From assembly GCA_945883145.1 (NCBI GenBank), contig CAMCXB010000008.1, positions 1 to 52,561 of the forward strand: DNA of 52,561 nt, in the 5' to 3' direction. Every line of letters starts with the position of its first letter. The first letter of the stretch is position 1. Positions 8,405 to 17,815 of the stretch are shown here, piece by piece. Under the pieces are notes generated by a model. That model saw only the letters and a list, made by a program, of their open reading frames with translations, ran no database searches and was not told the DNA's origin. The DNA is from Bordetella parapertussis. GTDB taxonomy: Bacteria; Pseudomonadota; Gammaproteobacteria; Burkholderiales; Burkholderiaceae_D. Both the position numbers and the translations under genes were made by a program.

Positions 8405-11400
8405 ATGCTCATTTTGCCGGGCTGCAGTGCGCTCTCTGCCTTTCGTTCACAACGTCTGTTATCACAACTGAAAGATCTCTATCCTGCAGTGGTTGGGGTT
8501 TCAGCGCGTTATTGCCATTTGATTGATGCGCCAAAAGCGCTTACTGAAACTGAAAAAGAAAAACTGGATGCTTTGCTGACCTATGGTGATCCTTACCAAG
8601 CTGCTGAGGAAGGTGAACGCTTTGTGGTTATCCCTCGTCTGGGTACCATTTCTCCTTGGGCGAGTAAAGCCACTGACATTGTGCATAACTGCGGTATGAC
8701 GCACATTCATCGCATAGAGCGTGGTGTGATTTTTTATGTACAACTAAAAACTGGTTTATTAGGCGGATCTAAGTCACTCGATCAAGCAGGGGCAGAAGCT
8801 ATTGCATCGATACTGCATGATCGTATGACAGAGATGGTGATACGTGATCCACAAGAAGCCGTAGGTTTATTCCAAACACTAGAAGCCCCACCTTTAGCTT
8901 TTATCGATATCAGTGCCGGTATAGATGCACTTGTAAAAGCGAATGTGGAATTAGGCTTGGCTATGTCGGAAGATGAGATCGAGTACTTGTTTCAGGCTTT
9001 TACACAAGCCAAGCGCAATCCTACGGATGTGGAATTAATGATGTTTGCGCAAGCGAATAGTGAACATTGCAGGCATAAGATTTTTAATGCGGACTGGACG
9101 ATTGATGGCGTAGCGCAGGATAAATCGCTATTTGCCATGATACGTAACACGCATCAATTAGCACCGGAAGGTACCGTGGTTGCCTATTCCGATAATTCAT
9201 CCGTGATTGAAGGCGCACTTGTATCGCGCTTTTATCCACGCTCAGAAAAAGCGAATGTTTATCAATCGTCGGAAGAATTAACTCACATCTTAATGAAGGT
9301 GGAAACCCATAATCATCCGACTGCGATTTCTCCATTTCCTGGTGCATCCACTGGAGCCGGTGGTGAAATACGTGATGAAGGCGCAACTGGTCGTGGTGCA
9401 AAACCGAAAGCTGGTCTAACAGGTTTTACTGTTTCAAACTTAATGATTCATAACGGCTTGCAGCAATGGGAAAATGCACGTGATGTGAATGTGTCGCTAT
9501 CTGAACGTGATGCAAATGAAGTCGCGGGTGTGACAGGCAAACCTGAACGTATTGCATCACCATTGCAAATCATGATTGAAGGTCCTTTAGGTGGGGCTGC
9601 ATTCAACAATGAATTTGGTCGTCCTAATTTAGGTGGTTATTTCCGCACCTATGAACAAAATGTGAGCGGCAAAGTGATGGGTTATCACAAGCCCATTATG
9701 ATCGCAGGCGGCTTAGGCAATATCTCTGCATTACACATCAAGAAAAACATCTTACCTCCTGGTAGTTTATTAATTCAACTCGGTGGACCAGGTATGCGTA
9801 TAGGTATGGGAGGCAGTGCAGCTTCTTCCATGACCACCGGTACGAACACCGCAGATTTAGATTTTGATTCTGTACAGCGTGGTAATCCAGAAATGGAAAG
9901 ACGTGCGCAAGAAGTGATCAATGCATGTTGGGCATTGGCTGAAGATAATCCTATCTTATCGATTCATGATGTAGGTGCAGGTGGATTGTCCAATGCCTTC
10001 CCTGAAATCACGAATGATGCAGGACGTGGTGCAGTATTTGATTTACGCAAAGTGCCACTAGAAGAAAGTGGATTAGCGCCTAAAGAAATTTGGAGTAATG
10101 AATCACAAGAGCGTTATGTGCTTGGTATAGCACCATCTAGTTTGACGCTGTTTAAAGCCTTATGTGAACGTGAACGTTGTCCGTTTGCGGTAGTAGGTTT
10201 GGCTACTGAAGAACGTCAACTGCGTGTGCTTGATCCTGAACATGATAACTATCCGGTTGATATGCCTATGGATGTGTTGTTAGGTAAACCACCTAAGATG
10301 CATAGAGATGTAGCGCATGTTGCGCAAACGTTTGTGCCATTAGATTTCACTGGTATCACCTTAGAAGAAGCAGCTGATCGTGTTTTACGTTTACCTACCG
10401 TTGCTGATAAATCTTTTCTTATCACCATAGGTGATCGCAGTGTAGGTGCACACACAGTACGTGATCAAATGGTGGGTCCTTGGCAGGTTGCTGTTGCAGA
10501 TTGTGCTGTTACCACCATGAGTCATGAAGGCTATTTAGGTGAAGCGATGGCTATGGGCGAGCGCACACCGTTAGCAGTGATTAATGCGGCTGCATCAGGT
10601 CGTATGGCGGTGGGTGAAGCGATTACTAATATTGCAGCCGCGCCGATTGCAAAGATGGGCGACATCAAACTTTCTGCAAACTGGATGGCGGCATGTGGTC
10701 AAGCAGGTCAAGACGCTGCTTTATTTGATACCGTAAAAGCAGTGGGTATGGAGCTATGTCCTGCCTTAGGTATTAGCATTCCAGTTGGTAAAGATTCTTT
10801 ATCGATGCGCACCACATGGAAAGAGGGCAGTACTGATAAATCAGTGACTTCACCTGTTTCATTGATTGTGTCTGCTTTTGCTCCAGTGAGTGATGTAAGA
10901 GGTGTACTCACACCGCAATTGCGTACAGATAAAGGTGCAACTGCATTAATCTTGATCGATTTAGGACGCGGTAAAAATAGATGTGGTGCTTCCGCCTTAG
11001 CGCAAGTGATGCAACAACTTGGTGATGAAGTGCCTGATGTTGATCAAGCTGCTGATCTCAAAGTTTTTTTCACTGCGATACAAAAATTAATCAGCGAAGA
11101 AAAATGTCTTGCTTATCACGATAGATCAGATGGTGGTCTATTTACAACTTTATGTGAAATGGCTTTTGCTGGGCATACAGGTATCTCAGTCAATCTCGAT
11201 ATTCTGACCATGGAATCCGAACATGCATCGGATTGGGGTGATTCAAAAAATTGGACTAGTCAAGTTGGTGAACGACGTAATGATTTAACGCTACGCGCTT
11301 TATTTAATGAAGAACTAGGCGCTGTGATTCAAGTTCGTGATGATCAAAAATCCGAAGTGATGAATGTACTCCGTGAAAACGGATTAGGTGCATGCAGTCA

Positions 11401-12418
11401 TATCATCGGCAAACTGAATGATCGTGATGTGATTGAATTCACGCGTGATGCAAAAATCATTTATAACGCAACGCGCGTGAATCTGCGTCGTGCTTGGAGT
11501 GAAACCAGTTGGCGTATTGCGCGTTTGCGTGACAACCCTGCTTGTGCTGATGCGGAATATGAACGCTTACTAGATGCACATGATCCTGGGATGTCGCCAA
11601 CATTAAGTTTTGATGCAACAGACAATGTTGCTGCGCCTTTCATTGCGAAAGGTGTGCGTCCTCGTATTGCTATCTTACGTGAGCAAGGTGCGAATTCTCA
11701 TATAGAAACCGCTTATGTGATGCACAAAGCTGGCTTTGAAGCGATTGATGTACACATGAGTGATTTAATTGTAGGACGCGCTCATCTATCAGATTTCAAA
11801 GGCGCGATTGCTGTAGGTGGTTTTTCTTATGGCGATGTATTAGGTGCAGGTGAGGGTTGGGCAAAAACGATTTTGTTTAACACTAAGCTTGCTGATCAAT
11901 TTGCGGAATTTTTTCAACGATCAGATAGCTTTGCATTAGGTATTTGCAATGGCTGTCAGATGATGAGTAATCTGAAATCGATTATTCCCGGTGCAGATGC
12001 ATGGCCTAAATTCACACGCAATAAATCCGAGCAATTTGAAGCGCGCTTTGCTATGGTGGAAATTACTGATTCTCCTTCGATTTTCTTTGCTGATATGGCA
12101 GGAACGCAAACGCCAATTGCAGTTGCGCACGGTGAAGGTTATGCAAATTTTGCGCAAACTGGAAATCAACAACAAGCTTTAGTTGCGTTACGCTTTGTTG
12201 ATAACAAAGGAGCAGCTACCCAAGCTTATCCTTACAATCCGAATGGATCACCTGAAGGCATCACTGCAGTCACCACACCAGATGGTCGCTTCACAGTGAT
12301 GATGCCGCATGCAGAACGTGTGTTTAGAACTGTGACGCATTCTTGGCATCCTGATACATGGGGTGAAGATGCACCATGGATGCGTTTATTTAATAATGCA
12401 CGACGTTGGGTAGGATAA
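8405..12418 (+). CDS. purL: Phosphoribosylformylglycinamidine synthase PurL (single-chain)
   Basis: PurL performs the fourth step of purine synthesis, turning FGAR, glutamine and ATP into FGAM in the cytosol. At 1337 residues this is the long proteobacterial form: an N-terminal PurS-like region, duplicated AIRS-type ATP-binding halves (ANSEHCRHKIF, KVETHNHPTAISPFPGA, LSIHDVGAGGLSNA, IPVGKDSLSM) and a C-terminal class I glutaminase. The glutaminase nucleophile is Cys1181 in GICNGCQMM, with the His and Glu of AHGEGYANF further on. The frame is open from 8363. The ATG at 8405 is chosen because homologs begin MLxLPG-ALS, although no strong ribosome site precedes it. Confidence 0.97.
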   Translation: MLILPGCSALSAFRSQRLLSQLKDLYPAVVGVSARYCHLIDAPKALTETEKEKLDALLTYGDPYQAAEEGERFVVIPRLGTISPWASKATDIVHNCGMTHIHRIERGVIFYVQLKTGLLGGSKSLDQAGAEAIASILHDRMTEMVIRDPQEAVGLFQTLEAPPLAFIDISAGIDALVKANVELGLAMSEDEIEYLFQAFTQAKRNPTDVELMMFAQANSEHCRHKIFNADWTIDGVAQDKSLFAMIRNTHQLAPEGTVVAYSDNSSVIEGALVSRFYPRSEKANVYQSSEELTHILMKVETHNHPTAISPFPGASTGAGGEIRDEGATGRGAKPKAGLTGFTVSNLMIHNGLQQWENARDVNVSLSERDANEVAGVTGKPERIASPLQIMIEGPLGGAAFNNEFGRPNLGGYFRTYEQNVSGKVMGYHKPIMIAGGLGNISALHIKKNILPPGSLLIQLGGPGMRIGMGGSAASSMTTGTNTADLDFDSVQRGNPEMERRAQEVINACWALAEDNPILSIHDVGAGGLSNAFPEITNDAGRGAVFDLRKVPLEESGLAPKEIWSNESQERYVLGIAPSSLTLFKALCERERCPFAVVGLATEERQLRVLDPEHDNYPVDMPMDVLLGKPPKMHRDVAHVAQTFVPLDFTGITLEEAADRVLRLPTVADKSFLITIGDRSVGAHTVRDQMVGPWQVAVADCAVTTMSHEGYLGEAMAMGERTPLAVINAAASGRMAVGEAITNIAAAPIAKMGDIKLSANWMAACGQAGQDAALFDTVKAVGMELCPALGISIPVGKDSLSMRTTWKEGSTDKSVTSPVSLIVSAFAPVSDVRGVLTPQLRTDKGATALILIDLGRGKNRCGASALAQVMQQLGDEVPDVDQAADLKVFFTAIQKLISEEKCLAYHDRSDGGLFTTLCEMAFAGHTGISVNLDILTMESEHASDWGDSKNWTSQVGERRNDLTLRALFNEELGAVIQVRDDQKSEVMNVLRENGLGACSHIIGKLNDRDVIEFTRDAKIIYNATRVNLRRAWSETSWRIARLRDNPACADAEYERLLDAHDPGMSPTLSFDATDNVAAPFIAKGVRPRIAILREQGANSHIETAYVMHKAGFEAIDVHMSDLIVGRAHLSDFKGAIAVGGFSYGDVLGAGEGWAKTILFNTKLADQFAEFFQRSDSFALGICNGCQMMSNLKSIIPGADAWPKFTRNKSEQFEARFAMVEITDSPSIFFADMAGTQTPIAVAHGEGYANFAQTGNQQQALVALRFVDNKGAATQAYPYNPNGSPEGITAVTTPDGRFTVMMPHAERVFRTVTHSWHPDTWGEDAPWMRLFNNARRWVG

Positions 12419-12444
12419 GCCACTCAAGGTTCAGTAGATAAAAA

Positions 12445-12476
12445 AAAGAGCTCGCACATAATATGACGAGCTCTTT
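12445..12476. terminator. Bidirectional terminator between purL and the parvulin gene
   Basis: A perfect 10-bp stem (AAAGAGCTCG with CGAGCTCTTT) and a 12-nt loop, flanked by an A-run on the left and T-rich sequence on the right. It suits termination in both directions for the convergent genes. Confidence 0.85.
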
Positions 12477-12496
12477 GTCTTTGAAGTTGAAAAAGC

Positions 12497-13276
12497 TTAT
12501 TTGATTTTTGCTTTCTTCTTCAAGTCTTGTTGGAATGCTTGCAGTTTTTTCTGTTGTAACGATTCTGCAATTTGACCTTTGACTTCTTCAAATGGAGGAA
12601 CTTGCGCATCGCGTATTTCTTCTAATTTGATGATATGAAATCCAAATTGTGATTTGACTGGCGTTTGAGTAATTTCACCGGTTTTCAAAGCAACCATAGC
12701 ATCTGAAAATGGTTTAACAAATGCATTTGGAGGAGCCCAACCGAGATCGCCACCTTGTTGACCTGATCCTGGATCCAAAGATGCTTTTGCTAATTCTTCA
12801 AATTTAGCGCCACCTTTGAGTTTGGTGATGATGCCTTTAGCGTCGTCTTCTTTTTCTACCAGGATGTGTCGTGCGTGATATTCCTTGCCACCTGATTGCG
12901 CCTTGAACTTATCGTACTCGGCTTTCATTTCTTCTTCTTTGACAGGATTACTTTTAATGAAATCCGAAGCCAAAGCACGAATAACGATAGATTGACGTGA
13001 TAGATCTAATTGGCTTTTTACTTCAGGCTTATTGGCTACACCTAATTTTTCAGCTTCTTGCGCTAGGATTTCACGATTAATCAATTCATCTTTGATCATG
13101 GCGCGCATCTCAGGCGTATCTTGCTGACCTTGTTGCACCATTTGTTTGACCATTGCATCAGCACGTGATGAAGGAATAGGTTTGCCGTTAACAACAGCGA
13201 TATTTTGTGCAAAAGCAGGCATGCTTACTGTTGCGACAAGCAGCGCCAATAGGCGAGCGTGTTTGAAATTCGTCAT
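12497..13276 (-). CDS. Periplasmic parvulin-type peptidyl-prolyl isomerase (PpiC/PrsA-like)
   Basis: This is a folding helper in the periplasm. A signal peptide (residues 1-23, ending MPAFAQ) is followed by a SurA-like N-terminal helical region (about 28-130), then a rotamase domain of the parvulin type (about 135-230). Rotamase motifs are ARHILVE, GGDLGWAPPNAFVKPFSDA, TPVKSQFGFHIIKLEE. The C-terminus is Lys/Gln-rich. The length of 259 residues matches the single-rotamase proteins common in Burkholderiales, which often lie next to bolA and yciB as here. It is shorter than SurA, which has two rotamase domains. Confidence 0.9.
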   Translation of the reverse strand: MTNFKHARLLALLVATVSMPAFAQNIAVVNGKPIPSSRADAMVKQMVQQGQQDTPEMRAMIKDELINREILAQEAEKLGVANKPEVKSQLDLSRQSIVIRALASDFIKSNPVKEEEMKAEYDKFKAQSGGKEYHARHILVEKEDDAKGIITKLKGGAKFEELAKASLDPGSGQQGGDLGWAPPNAFVKPFSDAMVALKTGEITQTPVKSQFGFHIIKLEEIRDAQVPPFEEVKGQIAESLQQKKLQAFQQDLKKKAKIK

Positions 13277-13332
13277 GGTTTTGTAAAGTTGAGGTTGTGA
13301 AAAAAAATGATATTAGAATAAAGAAACTAAAA

Positions 13333-13614
13333 TTAATCGACTTCCTGATTTGCTTCGGCTGGGGTTAACAGAGTCAGTGCAAGAGCGTGGATTTCAGTTT
13401 TCATGAGCTTACCCAAGCAATCATACACCAGCCTATGCCGGCTTACTCGGTTAAGCCCTTCAAAGCGGCTGGAAACTAGATGTAAACGGTAGTGGCCGCC
13501 ACCTGAAGCAGCTCCGGCATGTCCTGCATGTAATGCTGATTCATCCTCAACCTGACAGGAAATAGGTGATAAATCCTGCAGCAGCGTTGTGATGCGTTCT
13601 ACGCGGTCATTCAT
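13333..13614 (-). CDS. bolA: BolA family protein
   Basis: This is a small class-II KH-fold protein that usually partners a monothiol glutaredoxin in iron-sulfur cluster handling and can affect cell shape and stress responses. Family features are the invariant His before a basic strand (GGHYRLHLVSSRFEGL), the motif SRHRLVYDCLGKLM, and the end IHALALTLLTP. It has 93 residues and overlaps the 3' end of yciB by 8 bases, so the two are translated from one message. A Gly/Ala/His insertion (HAGHAGAASGGG) precedes the conserved strand. Confidence 0.93.
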   Translation of the reverse strand: MNDRVERITTLLQDLSPISCQVEDESALHAGHAGAASGGGHYRLHLVSSRFEGLNRVSRHRLVYDCLGKLMKTEIHALALTLLTPAEANQEVD

Positions 13615-14230
13615 TGGGAGCCTTCATGTGGCGAGATAAAAAGACACTTTGCGCGATCACAAAAACCAGCATCAGACCCATAAATCCAAATAATTTGAAA
13701 TTCACCCAGAAATTTTCTGAGAAATTAAAGGCGACGATGAGATTGATGATACCCATTGCAGCAAAGAATAAACCCCATGCTAAATTTAATTTATTCCAAG
13801 CAGGTTCAGGTAATGTTAACTGCTGACTGAGCATGGTTTTTATCAAATTGCGTTTAAAGAATAACTTACTTATTAAAAAAGCAAGCGCAAAACACCAATA
13901 AAGTATGGTGGGCTTAATCAGCATGAAAAGGCTATTCTGAAAATAAATGGTAGCGCCACCAAACACTACAACAATAACGAGTGAGACCCAGAGCATTTTA
14001 TCTATGGCTTTTTTCTTAAACAGCAACCAAGCGATTTGACAAAGAGTAGCAAGAATAGCAACCGCAGTCGCTAACAGTATGGGAGCTTGGGCAAGATTGA
14101 CCTGTCCACCAGATACAAAATGCGAAAGATACAGATTGCCAAATGCCTGTGCTTGTTCAGGATTGGCGCCTGCAAATTTAAAGACTATAAAAAATAAAAG
14201 AACAGGGAACAGATCAAATAAAAATTTCAT
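13607..14230 (-). CDS. yciB: Inner-membrane protein YciB (septation protein A / IspZ family)
   Basis: This is a polytopic inner-membrane protein of 207 residues with about five to six hydrophobic segments. It starts with the family motif MKFLFDLFPVLLFFIVFK and contains WNKLNLAWGLFFAAMGIINLIVAFNFSENFWVNFKLFG, which includes the strongly conserved WVNFK-FG signature (shown here as the run's end). The family is linked to envelope integrity and, in some species, septation, but the molecular role is unsettled. It lies between msrB and bolA on the same strand. Confidence 0.93.
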   Translation of the reverse strand: MKFLFDLFPVLLFFIVFKFAGANPEQAQAFGNLYLSHFVSGGQVNLAQAPILLATAVAILATLCQIAWLLFKKKAIDKMLWVSLVIVVVFGGATIYFQNSLFMLIKPTILYWCFALAFLISKLFFKRNLIKTMLSQQLTLPEPAWNKLNLAWGLFFAAMGIINLIVAFNFSENFWVNFKLFGFMGLMLVFVIAQSVFLSRHMKAPNE

Positions 14231-14260
14231 GCATCACTCACTATCGATATACGAACAATT

Positions 14261-14662
14261 TTAATCTTGAGGTTCAAAACGCAGCGCTGCTGAATTAATG
14301 CAATAGCGCAGTCCTGTTGGTGGAGGACCATCAGGAAATACATGTCCCAAATGTGCATCACAAACATTACAAATTATTTCGGTGCGAACCATACCATGCG
14401 TGCGGTCTACACGTTCTAAAACATGGTCTGGATGCAGGGCACGAAAATAACTAGGCCAACCGCAACCTGAATCAAATTTTGTATCCGATTCAAATAAAGC
14501 AGTGTCGCAACATACGCAATGATAAATGCCACGTTCATGATGATCCCAATAGCGACCTGTGAATGCACGCTCAGTTGCAGCATGTCGTGTCACTTCATAA
14601 TCTAGTGGATCAAGCATGGCACGCCACTCGGCATCTGTTTTCTCAATTTTTTTAATACTCAT
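14261..14662 (-). CDS. msrB: Peptide-methionine (R)-S-oxide reductase MsrB
   Basis: MsrB reduces the R-sulfoxide of methionine in oxidised proteins. Two CxxC pairs that bind structural zinc are visible (CVCC near residue 48 and CNVC near 97). The core motifs FDSGCGWPSYF and HLGHVFPDGPPPTGLRYCINSAALRF are intact, and the latter carries the catalytic cysteine in RYCINS. At 133 residues it is the usual stand-alone cytosolic enzyme without a signal peptide. It sits 30 bases upstream of yciB on the same strand. Confidence 0.96.
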   Translation of the reverse strand: MSIKKIEKTDAEWRAMLDPLDYEVTRHAATERAFTGRYWDHHERGIYHCVCCDTALFESDTKFDSGCGWPSYFRALHPDHVLERVDRTHGMVRTEIICNVCDAHLGHVFPDGPPPTGLRYCINSAALRFEPQD

Positions 14663-14682
14663 ACGATAACCTTTTCATTGCA

Positions 14683-16191
14683 TTATGAAGAACAGCTAAC
14701 CTCTAATGACGATGCCCATGTGGGCGGTAGTGCAGCATAGGCATCATGCTCGGGTTGTTCGTCAAAAGGATGCTGCAAAATAGTGAGTAGTTTTTCGACT
14801 TCTGAAAAATCTTTTTTCTGCGCTTTTTCAATCGCGACTTGCGCCAAATAATTACGCAAAACATATTTAGGATTCACAGCGTGCATGCGCTGCTTACGTT
14901 CTTCATCCTGACTATTTTCTTGTTGTAGTCTGGATCTATACTGTGCCATCCAAGCATCAAAAGCAGGACGATCTAAAAACAAATCGCGTAAAGCAGTAGC
15001 GTCTGCATGTGCTTCGTAGCGCAGATCAGCGAGATGACGGAAAAAATAAGTGAAATCAATGCGATTATGTTGCAGGATTAAAAGCAAGCTAGCAATTAGT
15101 TCTTGGTCATGTGGCAGTGTTTGCTGAAGACCGAGTTTGGCATTCCATAGTTGAGTCAGGCTGTTATCAAATACGCGTTCATAATCTGATAAGGCTGCAT
15201 GCACATCATCCACTTCACCTATCAGTGTTAGCAAGGCTTGACCTAGTGCATAGCAATTCCAATGCCCTATTTGTGGTTGATTTTTATAGGAGTAGCGGCC
15301 TTGTTGATCGGTGTGATTACAAATGTGGTTGGGATCATAGGCTTCCATAAAACCAAACGGACCATAATCTAAAGTTAATCCGAGTATGGACATGTTGTCG
15401 GTATTCAGAACACCATGCATGAAGCCAACTGACTGCCACTGCGCGACAAGCTTTGCTGTGCGATGCGTGACTTCTTTCAGAAGCGCCTGATAAGGATGTG
15501 CCTGCTCTTGTAAATCTGGATAGCTCTGTGCAATCACATAATCAGCAAGTATTTTTAATTCTTCATGCTTATGGTTGTAAAACCAATGCTCAAACGAGCC
15601 AAAGCGCACGAACGAAGGCGCCATTCTAGTGACGACGGCAGCGGTTTCCGGAGTCTCACGCAACACATATTTATCCGATCCAGTCACGCATAAAGCGCGT
15701 GAGGTGGGTATGCCTAATCCCGCCATCGCTTCAGAGCATAAGAATTCACGGATGGAGGAGCGCAGCACCGCGCGTCCATCTCCCATGCGGGAATAAGGCG
15801 TTTGCCCCGCGCCTTTCAATTGCAACTCCATGTGGGATGCTGCTTGGTCCGGTGCTAGGGCGACATCGCCTAATAAAATAGCGCGTCCATCACCGAGTTG
15901 ACCTGCCCAGACCCCAAACTGGTGACCGGAATAGACTGCGGCCAGCGGCGAAAACTGCGGTAATGCGAGATTGCCTGTAAAAGCCGCAATAAAACTAGGG
16001 TTTTGAAATTCTGCTGGATCAATACCAATTAAGTCTGCTGCTGATTGGCTGCCGCAAATCAGGTAGGGATCAGGCAAGGGTGTGCAAGCTAGACGGGTGT
16101 AAAAAGCAGGTGGTAATGCCGCAAAACGCGCGCCCATCTCTAGCTGGTCTAGTTTGCGATGGGGGGCGGGCAAAATTTCAGGAAAATTCAT
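14683..16191 (-). CDS. selO: Protein adenylyltransferase SelO (YdiU family)
   Basis: SelO is a pseudokinase-fold enzyme that transfers AMP to Ser, Thr or Tyr of target proteins, with a proposed role in redox stress. Motifs include SGHQFGVWAGQLGDGRA, LKGAGQTPYSRMGDGRAVLRSSIREFL, RMAPSFVRFGSFEHW, HGVLNTDNMS and LDYGPFGFMEAYDP (metal-binding region). The protein has 502 residues, which is normal. In this bacterial form the C-terminal selenocysteine site of animals is not relevant, although the tail does end in CSS. The ATG at 16191 is preferred over a GTG nine bases upstream. It lies next to msrB, another redox-repair gene. Confidence 0.94.
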   Translation of the reverse strand: MNFPEILPAPHRKLDQLEMGARFAALPPAFYTRLACTPLPDPYLICGSQSAADLIGIDPAEFQNPSFIAAFTGNLALPQFSPLAAVYSGHQFGVWAGQLGDGRAILLGDVALAPDQAASHMELQLKGAGQTPYSRMGDGRAVLRSSIREFLCSEAMAGLGIPTSRALCVTGSDKYVLRETPETAAVVTRMAPSFVRFGSFEHWFYNHKHEELKILADYVIAQSYPDLQEQAHPYQALLKEVTHRTAKLVAQWQSVGFMHGVLNTDNMSILGLTLDYGPFGFMEAYDPNHICNHTDQQGRYSYKNQPQIGHWNCYALGQALLTLIGEVDDVHAALSDYERVFDNSLTQLWNAKLGLQQTLPHDQELIASLLLILQHNRIDFTYFFRHLADLRYEAHADATALRDLFLDRPAFDAWMAQYRSRLQQENSQDEERKQRMHAVNPKYVLRNYLAQVAIEKAQKKDFSEVEKLLTILQHPFDEQPEHDAYAALPPTWASSLEVSCSS

Positions 16192-16286
16192 GTCCTGCAC
16201 CTGTTACGATATGACATCAGCAAAAAAACCCGTAGAGGGACGCAAAAATAAAAAAACGTATTTTGACAGAGAAGAGGAGACAGCAT

Positions 16287-17063
16287 ATGGGTGCACCGGA
16301 GAAGCTCGATATCGCTGCAATGCAGCATCAAGTCAGTCCAGAAGAATGGCAGATACGGGTAGATCTAGCCGCTTGTTATCGATTGGTAGCAGCGTTTGGT
16401 TGGAGCGATCTCGTGTTTACGCATATCACAGCGCGCCTACCGGGACCAGACCATCATTTCTTAATTAATCCCTACGGCATGATGTTTGATGAGATCACTG
16501 CATCGTCTTTAGTGAAAATCGACTTAGACGGTAACAAAGTGCAAGACACACCGTTTCCAGTCAATCCTGCAGGTTTTACGATTCACTCTGCCATTCATGC
16601 TGCGCGCGAAGATGCGATTTGCGTTTTGCATACGCATAGTTTGAATGGTGTCGCAGTGTCTGCTCAAGAAGCGGGTGTGCTGCCTTTATCGCAGCAATCT
16701 ATTTTTGTTTTAAATAGTCTGGCGTATCACGACTATGAAGGTTTGGCATTGAATGATGATGAAAAACCGCGATTAGTCGCTGACTTCGGAGATAAAAATT
16801 ATTTAATGTTGCGTAATCATGGCTTACTGACTGTGGGTAAAACCATAGCCGATGCGTTTCTGAATATGTATATTTTTGAAGCAGCTTGTACTGTACAAGT
16901 CAGAGCGATGGCAGGTGGAGCAGCTTTGCGTACGATTAATCCCACTATCATTGATAATGCGATGGAACAAGCAAAGGTGGTCACAAAATCACTCGGTGGT
17001 TTACTGGCTTGGCCAGCATTACTTCGTAAACTAGAGCGAGAAGATGCTTCATATCGCAGTTAG
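16287..17063 (+). CDS. Class II aldolase/adducin-domain protein
   Basis: This zinc-dependent aldolase-fold protein has 258 residues. Metal-ligand histidines appear in LHTHSLNGVAVS and in LRNHGLLTVG, and the start of the fold has FGWSDLVFTHITARLPG. An ideal GAGGAG site lies seven bases before the ATG at 16287, so the upstream in-frame start at 16263 is rejected. The family contains fuculose-phosphate and ribulose-phosphate aldolases but also many proteins of unknown substrate. It is the first gene of a plus-strand series with an HD protein, an acyl-CoA ligase and a liv transporter. That context suggests catabolism of an imported carboxylate, though this is inference. Confidence 0.88.
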   Translation: MGAPEKLDIAAMQHQVSPEEWQIRVDLAACYRLVAAFGWSDLVFTHITARLPGPDHHFLINPYGMMFDEITASSLVKIDLDGNKVQDTPFPVNPAGFTIHSAIHAAREDAICVLHTHSLNGVAVSAQEAGVLPLSQQSIFVLNSLAYHDYEGLALNDDEKPRLVADFGDKNYLMLRNHGLLTVGKTIADAFLNMYIFEAACTVQVRAMAGGAALRTINPTIIDNAMEQAKVVTKSLGGLLAWPALLRKLEREDASYRS

Positions 17064-17131
17064 TAATTAGAATCGGCTGCACAACTGCATGCCACAATAA
17101 ATTAAAAATAAATAGTAGCAGGAGACATGAG

Positions 17132-17719
17132 ATGGAAACGATGACGCATCAGCATGCGCAATTCACAGATCTTCAACACAGCAAAGAAGAAGATTGGAAA
17201 ATCATAGGAGAAGATTTTAAAGTCTATGCATCAAAATTACCAGATCGTGTACTTGCACATTTGCAGCTTTTAGATGGCGATTTTGGTGGCTTTCCTGTGG
17301 ATAGGTTAACGCATAGTCTGCAAACAGCTACGCGTGCGCACAGAGATGGAAAAGATGAAGAATATGTCATTTGTGCGCTTCTACATGACATAGGCGATAC
17401 CTTAGGTAGTTTTAATCATCCTGATATTGCTGCAGCAATTCTTAAGCCCTTTGTGAGTGCTGAAAATTTTGAAATGATAGAAAAGCATGGATTATTTCAG
17501 GCTTATTATTTCTTTCATTTCCTCGGCATGGATAGAAATTTGCGCAATCAGTTTAAAGGTCAACCGCTGTATGACCGCACCTTGGAGTTCTGCGAAAAAT
17601 ATGATGCACCGGCTTTTGATAAAAAGTATGACACACTGCCGCTTTCATTTTTCGAACCTATGTTGCGTAGGTTGATGGCTGAACCCGTCAATACGATCTA
17701 CACAATGTCGCAAAATTGA
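17132..17719 (+). CDS. HD-domain protein (possible diiron oxygenase or phosphohydrolase)
   Basis: The fold is HD: His61 (THSLQTA), His85-Asp86 (LLHDIGD), His96 (FNHPD), His119 (EKHGL) and a later Asp158 (EKYDAP). This four-His/two-Asp pattern resembles the mixed-valence diiron oxygenases of the PhnZ/TmpB/MIOX group as well as ordinary HD phosphohydrolases, and sequence alone does not separate them. The protein has 195 residues and no export signal. An AGGAG site precedes the start. It sits between the aldolase and the acyl-CoA ligase, a catabolic setting that would fit an oxygenase better than a nucleotide hydrolase. Confidence 0.8.
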   Translation: METMTHQHAQFTDLQHSKEEDWKIIGEDFKVYASKLPDRVLAHLQLLDGDFGGFPVDRLTHSLQTATRAHRDGKDEEYVICALLHDIGDTLGSFNHPDIAAAILKPFVSAENFEMIEKHGLFQAYYFFHFLGMDRNLRNQFKGQPLYDRTLEFCEKYDAPAFDKKYDTLPLSFFEPMLRRLMAEPVNTIYTMSQN

Positions 17720-17815
17720 AGCTTGTTGCAGCGCAAGATTGAAAATCATTGACTTAGCTTGCTGCTGCAACGCAAAATCGCTCAAAAAATTGCAATAGAA
17801 GAAACAGGAGACAGT

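Noticed and set aside
14683..16191. SelO and MnmH as a selenium-use locus
   Set aside because: Bacterial SelO here is a plain adenylyltransferase and no selA, selB, selC or selD is in view. The two are 13 kb apart.
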